Positions 31,580-45,989 of a stretch of 64,000 nt of DNA are shown here, piece by piece. The notes beneath the pieces are model-generated. The model did no database searches, was not told the DNA's origin, and worked only from the letters and a program-made list of their open reading frames with translations. The stretch lies in contig JBANSL010000002.1 in NCBI GenBank assembly GCA_037127255.1, positions 43,448,392-43,512,391 of the forward strand. The letters are read 5' to 3'. This stretch comes from Persicaria tinctoria (lineage: Eukaryota > Streptophyta > Magnoliopsida > Caryophyllales > Polygonaceae). The position numbers were made by a program, and so were the translations under genes. Position 1 is the stretch's first letter. Each line of letters starts with the position of its first letter.

Positions 31580-32693
31580 TGATGTGTCTAAAATCAAGTA
31601 TATTGTAGTAATCAAGTATCGATCCCACATAGACTAATTTTAAATGTCAATCTAACCTTAAAATCGGTAATTTAGGTCAAATAACTAATGATAAAGATAG
31701 ACAAGTTAAACCTAATAAATAAAACATAAACGAAGACACATAGACAATGTGGAGAAAGATGTCTAAAGTTAATTAACACACAACAATGTTTTGGCAAACT
31801 CAAACGGATACTTAGATACGTATGAAGGTAGGTTATCTAAGGCAATATATTACTAATCTCCTTTTGGTCTCATAGTAAATGTGTCTAATATGATTAACTG
31901 TCTCCTTTCGGTCTCATGAACATCAAGTTTGATCCAAGATTGCCAATGCAAACAATCTCCTTTCGATCTCATATTCCAATCTAAATTCCTATTTAAAGTT
32001 ATCTCCTTTTGGTATCAAACCCTAAAAAAAAAAACAAAGAGCACAAAGATATTTCTATCAATGATCACTCGTCAATATAGTTACTATAGGTTTCTATTGT
32101 ATTTATCAATTAAGTTCAAAGTACATATGACACTATAAGACCCACATCAAAACTTTTATACTCATCGCATACAAGTCCGGCTACTTAAATGTTTAGGAGA
32201 TGCTTTCATTCAAAATGTATTGACCAATCCAAAAAATAGTTACCATTTAAAAATAGTCATAAACACCCATTTATTACTAAGCCTTTTCAACTTCGGAGTT
32301 TCAATTAGTCTTTTTTTTTACTTTCTTCTATTACATTTTCTTCCTCCTTGTCTGAATTTTATCCTCCACAAACAGGATCGGTTACTAACTATATTTTTTT
32401 CTCGAGTGAATTTTGTTCTACTCAAATGTGACACTATTTAAGTTTTTGCTTGGTTTATTGATGATTCTTTTCACTCGAGTGAATTTTATCATCCTCAAGT
32501 TGTGTAAGTGAATTTTATCCTCTTTGCAATCATCAACCCAACATTATTTCAAATCATAACAAGAACATAACTGAATTTATTAAGGCTTTTCATTAGGGGT
32601 TTAGAAGTCTATATATACAATGGAAATCAAAGAAAATTCCTCTAAACTAAACATCCAATTAAATAATCAAGCTCATTAATGCTCATACTTCAG
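31580..32693 (-). repeat. Possible solo LTR or LTR fragment
   Basis: Can be read as TG...CA on either strand (TGATGTGTC to ACTTCA). The phrase AAGTATCGATCCCACATAGA near its end resembles the end region of Athila/TAT LTRs read on the minus strand. TCTCCTTT-GGTCTCA is repeated four times at about 31,855-32,015. A TATATATAG lies on the minus strand near 32,610. No target duplication was found, so boundaries are tentative. Confidence 0.3.
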
Positions 32694-33180
32694 ATTAATG
32701 GTTATTGGGATCTCGATCCGAATTGTAGGATCTTACGATCTTAGACTGGCTTCTGATCCGGATCGAGTATATATACTTGTTAGTGCTAGATCAGACTAGG
32801 ATCGGTTGGAAGCGAGCTAGGATCGGACAAGGGCTCACCAATAAACCAGATCAACATAAAAAATAAATAAAAAAGAAGGAAGTTTGATGAAATGGCAATG
32901 AGCCTAGAAAATCTGATCTCGCAGATGAGCCAACTCGTCATGGCAGAAGTGGGCCCCGTCCCACGTTTTTTTGGGTCAAAATTGCTAAATGAAATGATGT
33001 CGTTCCGGGCCTAACAATGCTGATATGCGCCATTTTGCATGTGAAAGAAGCAGCTCCATTTTCACACTTCGGTAATGTGCAAATAGTTGGACAAAAATTA
33101 CATGCAAACGTTTTTTTTAAAACACATTTTTGGCTATTTTAGGTAACTTAAAAATAATAACCAAATCAAAGAAACTTTTG
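32694..33180. other. Non-coding stretch, nothing recognised
   Basis: GATC-rich phrases (GATCCGGATCGAG) and AT-rich DNA. No gene or repeat family is identified. Confidence 0.4.
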
Positions 33181-34975
33181 GGAAATGGAACCCGAAAACC
33201 CAAATAACCCCATGGAATACACGCTCCCTCACGCGCCCCCTTCTCCCCCGAAATCACCCAACTCTAACCCTAAATCGAAAATCTGATCAGAAAAAGCGAT
33301 CAATCTCCCTGAAAATCTCACCCTAATCCCTTCAAAAAAGCAAAAAGAAGTGTTGTCATCTCACTCTTAAGTGCTTTCTATTATGGATTCGGCATAAAAT
33401 CTGGATCCAAAATGCGTTTGGTGCTCTCTATCTCTGTCTGGGGTTAAATCTCCCAAGCTCTCTCAAATCTCTGCAATGAAGGAACTTAGATGCAATCACT
33501 ACCCCAATCAACGAGTTCTGCTCTCCTACTCCCCTCCTCGGCCGCCCGACTCGATTAGACGAGTCCAAGCCCTATGGCATGGCGCTTCTGACTTCTGGGT
33601 TGGTGCTTCAGGTTCCTGGGCTTCGTCAACCTAATGTTGATCATTGCTTCTCCTGTGTCTCGGAGTATCTGGGTTCGCCTCTCCTCTATGACATGTATGA
33701 CTTCTCAATCCCCTTCTTTAGATCCAAAATCCAGATTCTTGCTGGTGTTTGTAAACCTAATATTTTCTTGAAATCTGCTTGCCCTTACTTAACACATTGT
33801 GATATGAAATTAAATGAACATTGCTTACCTAACTACTCTTTTCTCTCTGTTCTTGGCCAAAAGCTCTCTGTTCTTTATGTGAATCCTTACTGGTTTCTGT
33901 ACTACACTGCCTTAATGACAAACAACCAAAGTGAAAAAGGGAAGGGGATTCTCCTTGAGGATCCACCGACAAAAAAAAAAAAAAAAAACACAATCCAAAG
34001 GGAAGCCTTTGGGTGACACCCATAAAAAATCTACCCCCTCCAAGTCACTCAAGAGTGAAGAGGGTAAAGGGAAGCATGATCTGGTGAGCACTAACTATGT
34101 TCGAGAGAGGTTCTCTCTCGAGAAAAATACATATTCATACACTCTATAGATTCATCTCCAAGGGCTTATCAACCTTAAAGAGACTCATGGACAAGCATCA
34201 AAGTTGGCAGCACTCATACTTGGATTATCAGTATCATGGAAGAATAAGGATCCCCATCAGCGCCATGAAGAGCAGATACATATAGAATATACTAGCCACT
34301 ATCAAACTTTCACAAAAATAAGCACATGTAAGCGGATCTTTTCTCTCTTTTGTTATTCTGATGAGAGAACTACACTTTACCTTTTTTGTCTTACTTCTTT
34401 TCTGGCTAAACTCGGACTGTATGACCTCAATCACATAATTTTGGATAATTGCCTTATTCTGTTAGGCCCTTTTACTTTTCATAAACTACTACACTCTTCT
34501 ATTAGTTTTTCTAAGCTCCCAAGTATGCTAGTTCACCTATGGTGGACGATTTGAGCCTAATTACTTGTACTCCTGGTCCACACTTACAATTTGAATGGAA
34601 TGTTTCAACTGTATTTCAGTATTCATCATAACAAAATGAGCATAAAGGAAAACCAAATTATGTTCATGACATCTTTGTCATCTGGCACCAAACGAAGTAG
34701 ATATCAACAACACATATACCAACACCTTTGAAGGAATCTACCCATCCAAGAACAATATACTAAGAAGAGTCCCATGACTCGTATAATTGCACCTGGAAGA
34801 TGGACTTTACCTTCCTCTAACATGAATAAGCTTGAACTCTCTTTTCAAAATACACTTCCTCAACACAAGAAACATGCTCTCAAAAACACTCAGGTACTTA
34901 GGATCCCAAAATCAAAAAATAAAGCCCCAAGGCTTACGAACCAAGAGATACCCTCGCTCAAGAATATTCGTGATA
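33181..34975 (+). pseudogene. LINE-2 5' region and ORF1 relic
   Basis: A leader with CCCGAAAACCC-like text leads to short frames. MTNNQSEKGKGILLEDPPTKK from 33916 resembles the start of plant LINE ORF1, but an A-run (33972-33988) breaks the frame, after which KSLKSEEGKGKHDL and LAALILGLSVSWKNKD appear in other frames. No CCHC knuckle is seen. The identification rests mainly on position directly upstream of the LINE-2 endonuclease. Confidence 0.4.
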
Positions 34976-35827
34976 ATGAAATTTAGCGTCTAGAACATTA
35001 GAGGCCTTAATAGGAAGAGCTTATGGACTCAAATTGAATCAACCACTAGGGCGGATCAAATTAAAATTCTCATGCTGACAGAAACACATTTGCAAAACCC
35101 GCCACCAGACAACTGTTGGAGAAACCGAGGTTTTGACAAAATGCACTTCTGTCCCTCTATAGGTCTATCGGGTGGACTTTGTCTCCTATGGAAAGATTCC
35201 CATTTCCAAAATGAAACATTTACAATAAGGAACTCGGATAATAGAACAATACATGCAACATATAGTAACAACACCTTAAATATAGTAATTGAGATTCTTT
35301 TTGTTTATGCTACACCTCATGAGGCCGATAAGGATGATTTCTGGTCCTCCCTCCCATCTACTATCATAAACATTAGTGAACCATTAATAATAATGGGAGA
35401 CTTAAATGAGATTCTTGAACCAAATGATAAATTAGGAGGAAACCCCCACACTATGAACAGATTTAGGCGCATCAATGACATCATTATAACATATAACCTG
35501 GTAGACACCCGGACTTGCGGGAACAAATTCACTTGGAGGAAAAAGGAAAATGGACCCGATAATATCTTCGAAAAATTAGATAGAGCCTTGGTTAGCTATA
35601 ATCTCATGCAGAGATTCCCTAACCTTTATACAAAAACACATGCTTTTATAAAATCTGACCATGCACAAATTACTCTAGACCTAATGGAAAATCAAAAACC
35701 AAAATTACAGCCATTTAAGTTTGAAATGGCTTGGACTATTAGAACAGACTACGAAGCACTTATACGAAGTGCTTGGCGTGTCAACCCGCATGGGTCGCAA
35801 ATGTACAAGCTAACCAAAAAATTATAG
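34976..35827 (+). pseudogene. LINE-2 endonuclease
   Basis: From ATG 34976: MKFSV, a stop (TAG where Trp is usual), NIRGLNRKSLWTQI, then an open stretch with MLTETHL, SGGLCLLWKD, IIMGDLNEIL, GNKFTWRK, LDRALVSYN and FIKSDHAQITLDL. These are the Asn, Glu, Asp/Asn and Ser-Asp-His blocks of an APE-type L1 endonuclease in correct order and spacing, about 280 residues. It would nick target DNA to prime reverse transcription. One early nonsense codon and a stop at 35825 disable it. Confidence 0.85.
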
Positions 35828-36565
35828 GAGGTTAAAAAGATGAGTAAATTATGGAGTAAGGTTACCTTTGGTAATATTTTCCGCCAAATTACCCAAGTAG
35901 AAACTGAACTAAAGAACCTATAAATAAAACTATGTAACACATATGATCGTAATACAGAAAGCAAAATAAGAAGACTGACCACCAAGCATGCCTCACTTCT
36001 AAATTACCAACAAAAATACAGGGGTCAACGAGCAAAAAAAAAAAAACACACATAAACCTAAACGATGCTAACACAAAGTACTTCCACAAAATAGCGACGG
36101 GACGTCGCAATAAAAATATCATAAAAATGATACAAACAACTTATGGGGTAACTTTAAAAGATGAAAAGGACATACGAGAACACATTAAGGTGGACTTTGC
36201 AAAGCAATTAGCCCTACAACCGAGAAAACACATACCAAGTAACTTATTAAACAACATAAATACTGAAGTCATAAATGAAGACAATGACTGGCTAACAAGA
36301 CAAGTCTCCAACTCGGAAATCAAGAATGCAGTTTTTAGCCTAGCAAATGACAAGTCACCCGGACCCGACGGATTTCCGGTTGGCATTTTCAAAAAATACT
36401 GGTACATTATCGAGCCTTCGGTTGTAAAGGCTGTCAAAAGCTTCTTTCTAAGCGGGCGAATTCTAAAACAAACAAACCACACTTTTATAGCTCTAATCCC
36501 AAAACGTGACGATCCGACTACGACATCCCACTACAGACCAATAAGCCTATGATCTACAACCTACA
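35828..36565 (+). pseudogene. LINE-2 linker and N-terminal reverse transcriptase
   Basis: 35828-36126 is a broken linker (WSKVTFGNIF, NTKYFHKIATGRR-type text in shifting frames). 36127-36552 is open, with VSNSEIKNAVFSLANDKSPGP, GIFKKYW and TFIALIPKRDDPTTTSHYR, the first RT motifs. A TGA (usual Cys codon) then precedes TTYKII, after which LINE sequence ends near 36565. The catalytic palm is absent from the window, so the element is truncated at its 3' side, which is unusual for LINEs and points to a later rearrangement. Confidence 0.8.
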
Positions 36566-36687
36566 AGATCATTCGAGAGCACAATTCTAGTCGAAGTCGA
36601 GGAGTTTTGGTCGACGTCGAGTACACACGACGAGTCCGAATTATGCCCGAGCTCGAGCGGAGGAAAAATTCTACTCGACTAACGGGA
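36566..36687. other. Fragment with TCGA-n2-TCGA motifs
   Basis: Contains GTCGAAGTCGAGG and GTCGACGTCGAGT, the same motif class as Athila-like element 1, wedged between LINE-2 and the next LTR. It could be a scrap of a related element or the true edge of the adjacent LTR. Confidence 0.35.
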
Positions 36688-38365
36688 TGAAAATCGTTGA
36701 TTCTCAATCAAATAGTTCCCACTCTCACAAATTAGTATAATTGGCAAGAAAGGGGTCGAATCCTCGGGAGATTTAAGATTTCACAATGCAATTTGATCAC
36801 CAACAAGTAACAAAAGTGGGAAAAGATGCGACTTTTAAATAAGAACAAGTGAAGTAAAGTAAAGATGGAATTTTGTTGTAAAATCAAGAGTAGAGAACGG
36901 TTCCACCCACGAATTCTTTGACATTGGTTGGCTTATTGATCATCGAATTCTTTTCAAGCTATTAACTTTCCTACAAATTCCTCTCGTCTTGGTTTATATG
37001 GATTAAAAGTCCTACGAGTCCAATCAATCCCTTACACCTCAATGCAATCATAACACGGTTAAGATTTAACAAAGAGATAGCACAACATCCCAAGAACTTG
37101 AGCACATAAATAACACCAATTAAACATGGTAAATCGATGTTTAAGATATATGTCAACTTCCCACATAATCATGCTTCAAACACGGAATCCACAATCGTAT
37201 GCATGCTACTATAGAAATAACGCAAATATGAAAGCATTAAATCTTAGCACGAAATCAATATTATCAAGTCGGCCAAGCAAGATAACATCAATAGCATACC
37301 AATAAGCACAAGGAAGTTGAAGGATTTATAATAGAGGAAAGATAACTTGAATTAAAAACTCACAATTCACCAACCAAGTCTCCGAAAACGTAGGCGAAAC
37401 ACTAGGAAAATTAGCCGCTCATGGCTTACCTAAGCTCTCTTCTCTTCTATGGTGATTGCTCCAATTGAAAACTTAATTAAACTAACCCTAGAACATCCTA
37501 TTTATAAGCCTAATGTCTTCCATAAAAGATAGATAAAAGATAGAAACTTCCTAAACAAACTAGATAAAAGATAGAACTTTCCTAATTTAATTAAGCGTCG
37601 GATTCCGCTGGCAGCGAGAAATTCTGCTGGCAGCGAATGGCCTTGATTGAGTTCCTGTTGGATTTTTGCTACCACCTCTCTACCACACTCGCTGTCAGCG
37701 AAAGTTCCATGCCTTAGAATTTTTCCATCCTCCTATGACCCTTCCTTCCGCTTCCGCGAGACACTGAACCCGCTGTCGCGAGCTGCTCCTTCCGCTACCG
37801 TGATTCCATCCTTCCGCTGGAGCGAGTTGCCGAGTCTCCGTCGCCCTGGTGCTTCTCGCTGGCAGCGACTTTTTCCGCGGCAGCGAATGTCTCGCTGCAG
37901 CGAGATTAGTCGCTACCAGCGGACGCTGCTTTCTCTTCTTCTCTTGCTGGCTCCCTCTTCTCGCTGGATCCCTCTTCTCGCTGGCTTGCTCTTCTCGCGG
38001 GTTCTCTCTCGCTGGCTTGCTGGGCTCCAGGCTTCTAGTTTCACTCGCTGTCAGCGAATGAAATCCCGCTAGCAGCAAAATCTGCCCAGAGACTTGATTC
38101 TTCATCGTTCCTCGCTCGTTCTTTCTTTCCTCCTTTCTTTCTCTTCTTAGCTTGATTTCTTGACTTCACTTGGCCATGTTTAACAACTTTTCCTTCCTTT
38201 CCACCATGTCGGATCTACGATTCTACACAATTCAACCAAAATAGCGTAGATTCCGAACTTTTCCACAAAAAGAGTTTAATCTAAATTAACACTAAAATAG
38301 GCATATTCTACAATGTAAATGCAACTAAATTATCCTATAATGCCCATTAGAAATGTGCATTATCA
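36688..38365 (-). repeat. 3' LTR of Athila-like element 2
   Basis: On the minus strand it starts TGATAATGCAC directly after the tract AAGTGTGGGGGAGTT and can end at GATTTTCA (36688), about 1.68 kb. The region 37600-38090 is GC-rich and packed with TCGCTGNCAGCGA-type near-palindromes. GGGGTCGAATCC near 36750 resembles Athila LTR ends. Open frames within 37647-38105 look like by-products of this repeat. Confidence 0.65.
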
Positions 38366-38411
38366 AACTCCCCCACACTTAACCTTTTGCTTGTCCTCAA
38401 GCAATGCAAAA
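38366..38411 (-). promoter_or_regulatory. Polypurine tract region of Athila-like element 2
   Basis: The minus strand reads TTGCTTGAGGACAAGCAAAA then GGTTAAGTGTGGGGGAGTT directly before the LTR start. This is the conserved pre-LTR signature of Athila-group elements; the purine run is the plus-strand primer. Confidence 0.75.
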
Positions 38412-39916
38412 TAAAGAAGAGCAAAACCAATATCCCACACATATAATCTTCAAGCATTAACCTTGTCAAAAGCAACATCAAGTGGAGGAGCCATGAACAT
38501 GAAAGCTAACATCCTAGCAAGTATATGAACAATTCAAAATAAGGCACATATTATCCAACCTCACCGGGATTATGTGTTTGCTCTCACTCTCATTGTGTTT
38601 AGGCTTAACAATATATCTCTCGACACAATTCAAAATGCAAAAAGCTACATAGAAATTGACACATATATCACATATTCTCCACCGTGGATGCCATCACTCA
38701 CAAGCAACATCAAGAGGTCTTTTATCAAGGTTGTAATGGGGCTTGGTAAGGAATTAAGGGCAAGGAGAATTTATGGTCATGTGGTGCTCAAAATCTGGGA
38801 ATCAAGTTCCTAGATAATCAAACATCAACCATCCACTCTCTCAAAAACATCATCTTAAACTCAAGCTCTCACAACAACATTACAAAAGACATTCATTTCT
38901 CAACCAAATATTATTTCCAACTCTCACATTCATAATGAAAATAAAAGGCTCAAACTCATGCTCTTTTTTTTTTTTTTCTTTTCTTCTTCTTTTTTCTTTT
39001 TTCTTTTTTGTTTTCATTCATTCATTTTTTTTTCTTTCCTTTAGAGCCAAAACAATAATGCACAATGTGAGGAATAAAACTAAAATTACATACTCATCCA
39101 AACTTGTAACTTTCTCAACAATAATCTTTTTTCCACTCAACTAGATCAATCATTTACCAATTCTAATCCTAACTCCCGGATAGGGTAAGGCTCATCATCG
39201 GCTAGGATAAATTTTGTGGAGCTTCAAAGAAAAGGCTAAGGCTCAAATTTGCTACAAGAAAAGGACACATATGTAGGGTGGATATGGATAATAATATGGC
39301 TAAGAAAATCATGCCTCTATCATTTGAAACTCATAAGCAATAGACATATAAATTCAGCATCAAATGTAGATAACAATGTCAATCTCAAGAGGTAAGTGCA
39401 TAAGGAGAGTGTAATGTCACACAAGAAAGCAAAAGGGAATAAATATGATGAAAATCCCTTATAAGGCCAAAATTTCTCACTAGGACAAGTTTTGTTGGTC
39501 AATAATGCCAATAAGAATCATACTTGCTCAATTAAACTAACAAGTCATGCTCCAATAAAAATCAACACAAGTATGAGACAGGATTAGCCAATTCAAACAT
39601 ATCAGGGGATTTATAGGTCAAGCTCAAAAACTCAAATAAAATAGAGGACAATTAAGGCAAGATGGGTATTTGAATAATACATGAATGCAATGCATGATAT
39701 TTTTGGGTTTTTGAATTTTTTGGATTTTTTTTCTCTTTTTCTAATACAATATAAATGCTAGAAATAAACATGATATGCATATGAAAAATTTTAAATATGA
39801 CCTAAGTAATGCAATATGTACACTAAACCCCTCTCCCACACTTGAATATTTCATTGTCCCTAATGAAATAAAGACAACAAAAATTAAACAATCGAAATAG
39901 GTGAGGGAGACGGAAA
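38412..39916 (-). other. 3' non-coding region of Athila-like element 2
   Basis: Long AT-rich non-coding region on the minus strand, beginning after the gag stop with GGGACAATGAAAT and CAAGTGTGGGAGAGGGG (near 39830-39866), the other conserved Athila-group signature. A (T)n/(TTTTC)n stretch lies at 38960-39040. No coding frame is supported. Confidence 0.55.
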
Positions 39917-40098
39917 CTCACGAGCTCAATGTGGTGGTGGAAATTGGGTTTGCCACCCAAAGGGTGCCCAAGCGTTGAATTGGGCCATGATCTCCTCATG
40001 ATTCCTTCGTTGTTGCTCCATGAGAATGTTATGGTTCTCCGCAAGGTGCTTGTTTGGATCCTCTCCACTCATGCCATGAAACATTGGCAAAAGATGGA
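39917..40098 (-). pseudogene. gag fragment of Athila-like element 2
   Basis: The minus strand reads IHLLPMFHGMSGEDPNKHLA, the conserved start of plant Ty3/Gypsy capsid, but is followed at once by EEIMAQFNAW and QTQFPPPH-stop. Most of gag and all of pol are missing between the capsid start and the 3' non-coding region. At 40098 the frame is cut by the TGTAACGGCC block. Confidence 0.6.
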
Positions 40099-42844
<2,746 letters not shown>

Positions 42845-43260
42845 CAAGTAACTCAATGGCTAGTATTAGTATGCAACTTAATTAATTACTGTAGTTCCAA
42901 CTTAATTAGTTTATACTTGGTGTATACAACTAAATTAGTTCCAGCTCCTATAATTAAAAAATGGCGGTACTTTATGCATAAATAATTTATAGACTTAGTT
43001 TATAATATACTGTACAACTAAATTAGTTCCAACTCCTATATTTTATTATTTGGAATGTGATTAGTTATGGCGGTAATGAATAGTCCGTATATAAACTTTT
43101 TTACAAAAGTATTATTTGGAGTATTTTTATACTTTGTTTATCTTTGGATATTTACACTGTGAAAATATAAAAAATTTAGGCTTAGTTTATACTTGTATAA
43201 TACTGTATATAGCTAACTCAAATAATACTACTATATACCTAATTCAAATAATCCGGCCCA
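42845..43260. other. AT-rich spacer with internal duplication
   Basis: ACTAAATTAGTTCCA-CTCCTATA occurs twice (about 42920 and 43018) and GGCGGTAAT-type phrases recur (42818, 43070). No gene is seen. Confidence 0.45.
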
Positions 43261-43439
43261 ATTGCGACCTCGGCCCGACCCAATTGCTCTAAGTGCATCA
43301 CCCTACTCCAACTGCTTCACCCTGATGCTTGGAGACGTTGGAGTTTACCTGTGTGAAACCGCAAACCGTAAGACAGTGACCCGCCCTCTTTGAAATTAAC
43401 TCTTCCCTCCATCCCAAGTCTCGACCGTCAACTTCAAAA

Positions 43440-45524
43440 CACAATCATCCCCGGAACAGCACGGCGACAATCGAACGGCGAATCTCGCTATTGAGAACAA
43501 GAATCGTCAGTCGGGCGAGGCGTCTCCTACGTTTCAATATCACAGACCGCCACTCAATCTCCGAATTGGTAAGTCTCTCTGCTTTTAATCGGGCAGTTAT
43601 GTTTGATTTTATGTTCATTAGAGGTTGATTGTACTTGGGGTGGGCAGTGGGCGATTCTGGGTAGGCCTAGGGTTTCAGTAGATGTGTTATGAAACGAGTA
43701 TAATTCCTGGTGTGGAAATCAGTTTGCAATGGAGCGGAACTATCTCAAACTAACTACCCTGACAATGGAGCAGAAGGCGAAATGGTCAAAGTTAGCGGAA
43801 ATGGACATTGTACCGACTAAATTTTACGATGTTGCGACACTGAAACGGCTAGGAATGTTCGAAATTATGAAGTCAATGTTTGATCAGGCAGGGCTGTCGG
43901 GATTTTTGAACAAGAATGCGCCAACGTATCTAAGATATGTACTGGAATTCCTCTCGACCTTATCGGTACACAATGGCAACCGGATTTCATTTCACCTCAA
44001 TGATGTGGAGATGTTGCTATCCTACGACGAGTTGCGGGACATCCTTGGGATTTCTCGTCAACCTACCCCTAGCTGGAAGAAATCGGGCCACAATTTGAAA
44101 GATCTCTGGTTGAAATTACAGGCAGACAGTTTGATGGTCACAAGGGCGAGACTAACTCTTGGCTTGGGCATCCGTGCTTGGTCTTGGCACACAAAGTGAT
44201 TAGGATGGCTTTTATGGGTCAGGGAGAGACCAGCAAGTTCATGGCTTCAGATTTTATATGGTTCCGGTGTTTTTTCGAAGAATGCAGCAACGTGCCTGAC
44301 TGGACTTCTTTGTTTGTTGCATCTTGCATTCGAGATGCAACAAGTGGGAGCACGAAGGGCAAGTTAGCGTTGGGGGGTATGATCACACTGATCGCTAGGA
44401 AGTGGGAACCAGAACCGCCAGAATGGTTGCAGCAGATACATGGGTCTCATGTGTACGATGAGAGGAGTCTGAACACAGCCAGTCTGTTGAGCAACCCACT
44501 AGAGTCGGAGTTGCATTGGAAACCGACGAAATCTTACCATAACGCGATATATTTGCCATGTCCCCTGCCGTATGGGAAGAGAGCTGCGGACTTCTGTATG
44601 ACCAACTACGAAGATAAGAGTAGATCGGATCGGGATGAACGGAGTACACCAATGGACTTGGACGCCCCCCCCCCCCCCCCAGCCCGAGAAATAAATGATC
44701 AGATGGTAGTGCCAACGGAAGATGGTATGGAGTGTGATACAGGGCTTTGTCCAACTAGTTCACCCGTTGAGGATCTGCACAAGGATGACGTTTGTCTGAT
44801 CGAATACAAGCCCTTCACCTCATCACATCCAGGGCCAGAAGGTGTGCATTTGCACCAAGGTGAATCCAGCTCTTCTATTCCTTGGGAGCAGGTGTTACAA
44901 GGGATACAAGGAATTGCAAACCGACAGTCCGATATGGACACGAAACTTCTGGAGATGGCGGACACTCAAAGATACATCTTGGATAGGATAAACCAAATAT
45001 CCGATAGGCAGGATCGTTTGGGGGAAGAACTTGAGGAGATGCGTCTAAGTCAGGACTTGCATCACAGCCACTAGACAGACGTGGAGATGAGTCTTCGGGA
45101 CATGTCGGCCAACCAACAGTCGATGTTTGATACGGTCCACCATATCGCCTGCCAAGTAGATGATCTTCGAATCTGGTCGCACTAGATGGATGGTGAGATG
45201 GAGTCGGTTCGGGATCAACAAGAGCTTACGGTGTTATATGTTCAGGCAATGGACGAAAACGCCCGCGACTTCTACCCTAATTATGCTAATATGTACGCAC
45301 CGACTCCACAAATGCTCGATGCGGTTGCCACGCGACAATTTACCAGGGAAGGGCTTTTCAACGGTCGAAGAACTGTACGTTGGCCGGAGGACACAGGCGG
45401 TCCATCTGAAGGGCGCGGTGGAGGTCGGGATGGTGGTAGAGGAGGACTTCAGAATGGTGGTAGAGGAGGATTTCGGTATGGTGGTCGCGGTGGAGGTCGT
45501 CGTCATGCTGGGGGCCGAGGTTGA
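43440..45524 (+). pseudogene. Athila-ORF1-like protein gene with RGG-rich tail
   Basis: A leader (about 43440-43568) may be spliced (AATTG|GTAAGT to AATCAG near 43722). ATG at 43729 starts MERNYLKLTTLTMEQKAKW, then LAEMDIVPTKFYD, APTYLRYVLEFLSTL and ISFHLNDVEMLLSYDELRD, the pattern of the Arabidopsis retrotransposon (Athila) ORF-1 family. A frameshift near 44165 joins to LVLAHKVIRMAFMGQGE. Then come a proline run encoded by a C-tract (44664-44680), a coiled coil (44880-45050) and a Gly/Arg-rich tail (RGGGRDGGRGG) to 45524. Two in-frame TAG codons, both after CAC (45072, 45183), interrupt. RGG tails often bind RNA; role here unknown. Confidence 0.65.
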
Positions 45525-45734
45525 CACTTTTGAAAACATTATGACACTTTTGTATTTTATGTTTGATACAATTGGTTAACTTTGATTATTTTTGTGTTTA
45601 TCTATGGAATTGTTATGTAATCTACTATTAAATCTAGCACATTTTATTATCTACGATTGATGATTCTATGGCATTGTCGAAAACGTACAATATAGAGTAT
45701 ATATTGGCATAATTAACTTGTGAATGGATTCAGG

Positions 45735-45885
45735 CTGGCTATGATTTGAGGCCCATTGCAGAAGTTTAAACAATGTTGGCTTGTTGCAAACCAAAAAGCC
45801 CATTTCAGGCCCATTGCGGAAGTTTAAACATTGTTGGCTTGTTGCAAACCAAAAACCCCATTTGAGGCCCATTGCGGAAGCCCAC
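45735..45885. repeat. ~59-bp tandem repeat, 2.5 copies
   Basis: Unit around GAGGCCCATTGCGGAAGTTT and GTTGGCTTGTTGCAAACC repeats at about 45750, 45810 and 45864. Confidence 0.8.
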
Positions 45886-45989
45886 GATAATCTATGTTGA
45901 ACTATTATTTTTCATTAAAATGTGAAAATTATAAGTATTTCAACTACCAAATGAAATTATTGGCTACGTGAGTTAGACAAGTGTTTTAT

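Noticed and set aside
37647..38105. Two opposed open frames of about 140 codons
   Set aside because: They coincide with the TCGCTG-N-CAGCGA repeat island of an LTR; open on both strands because the motif is self-complementary.
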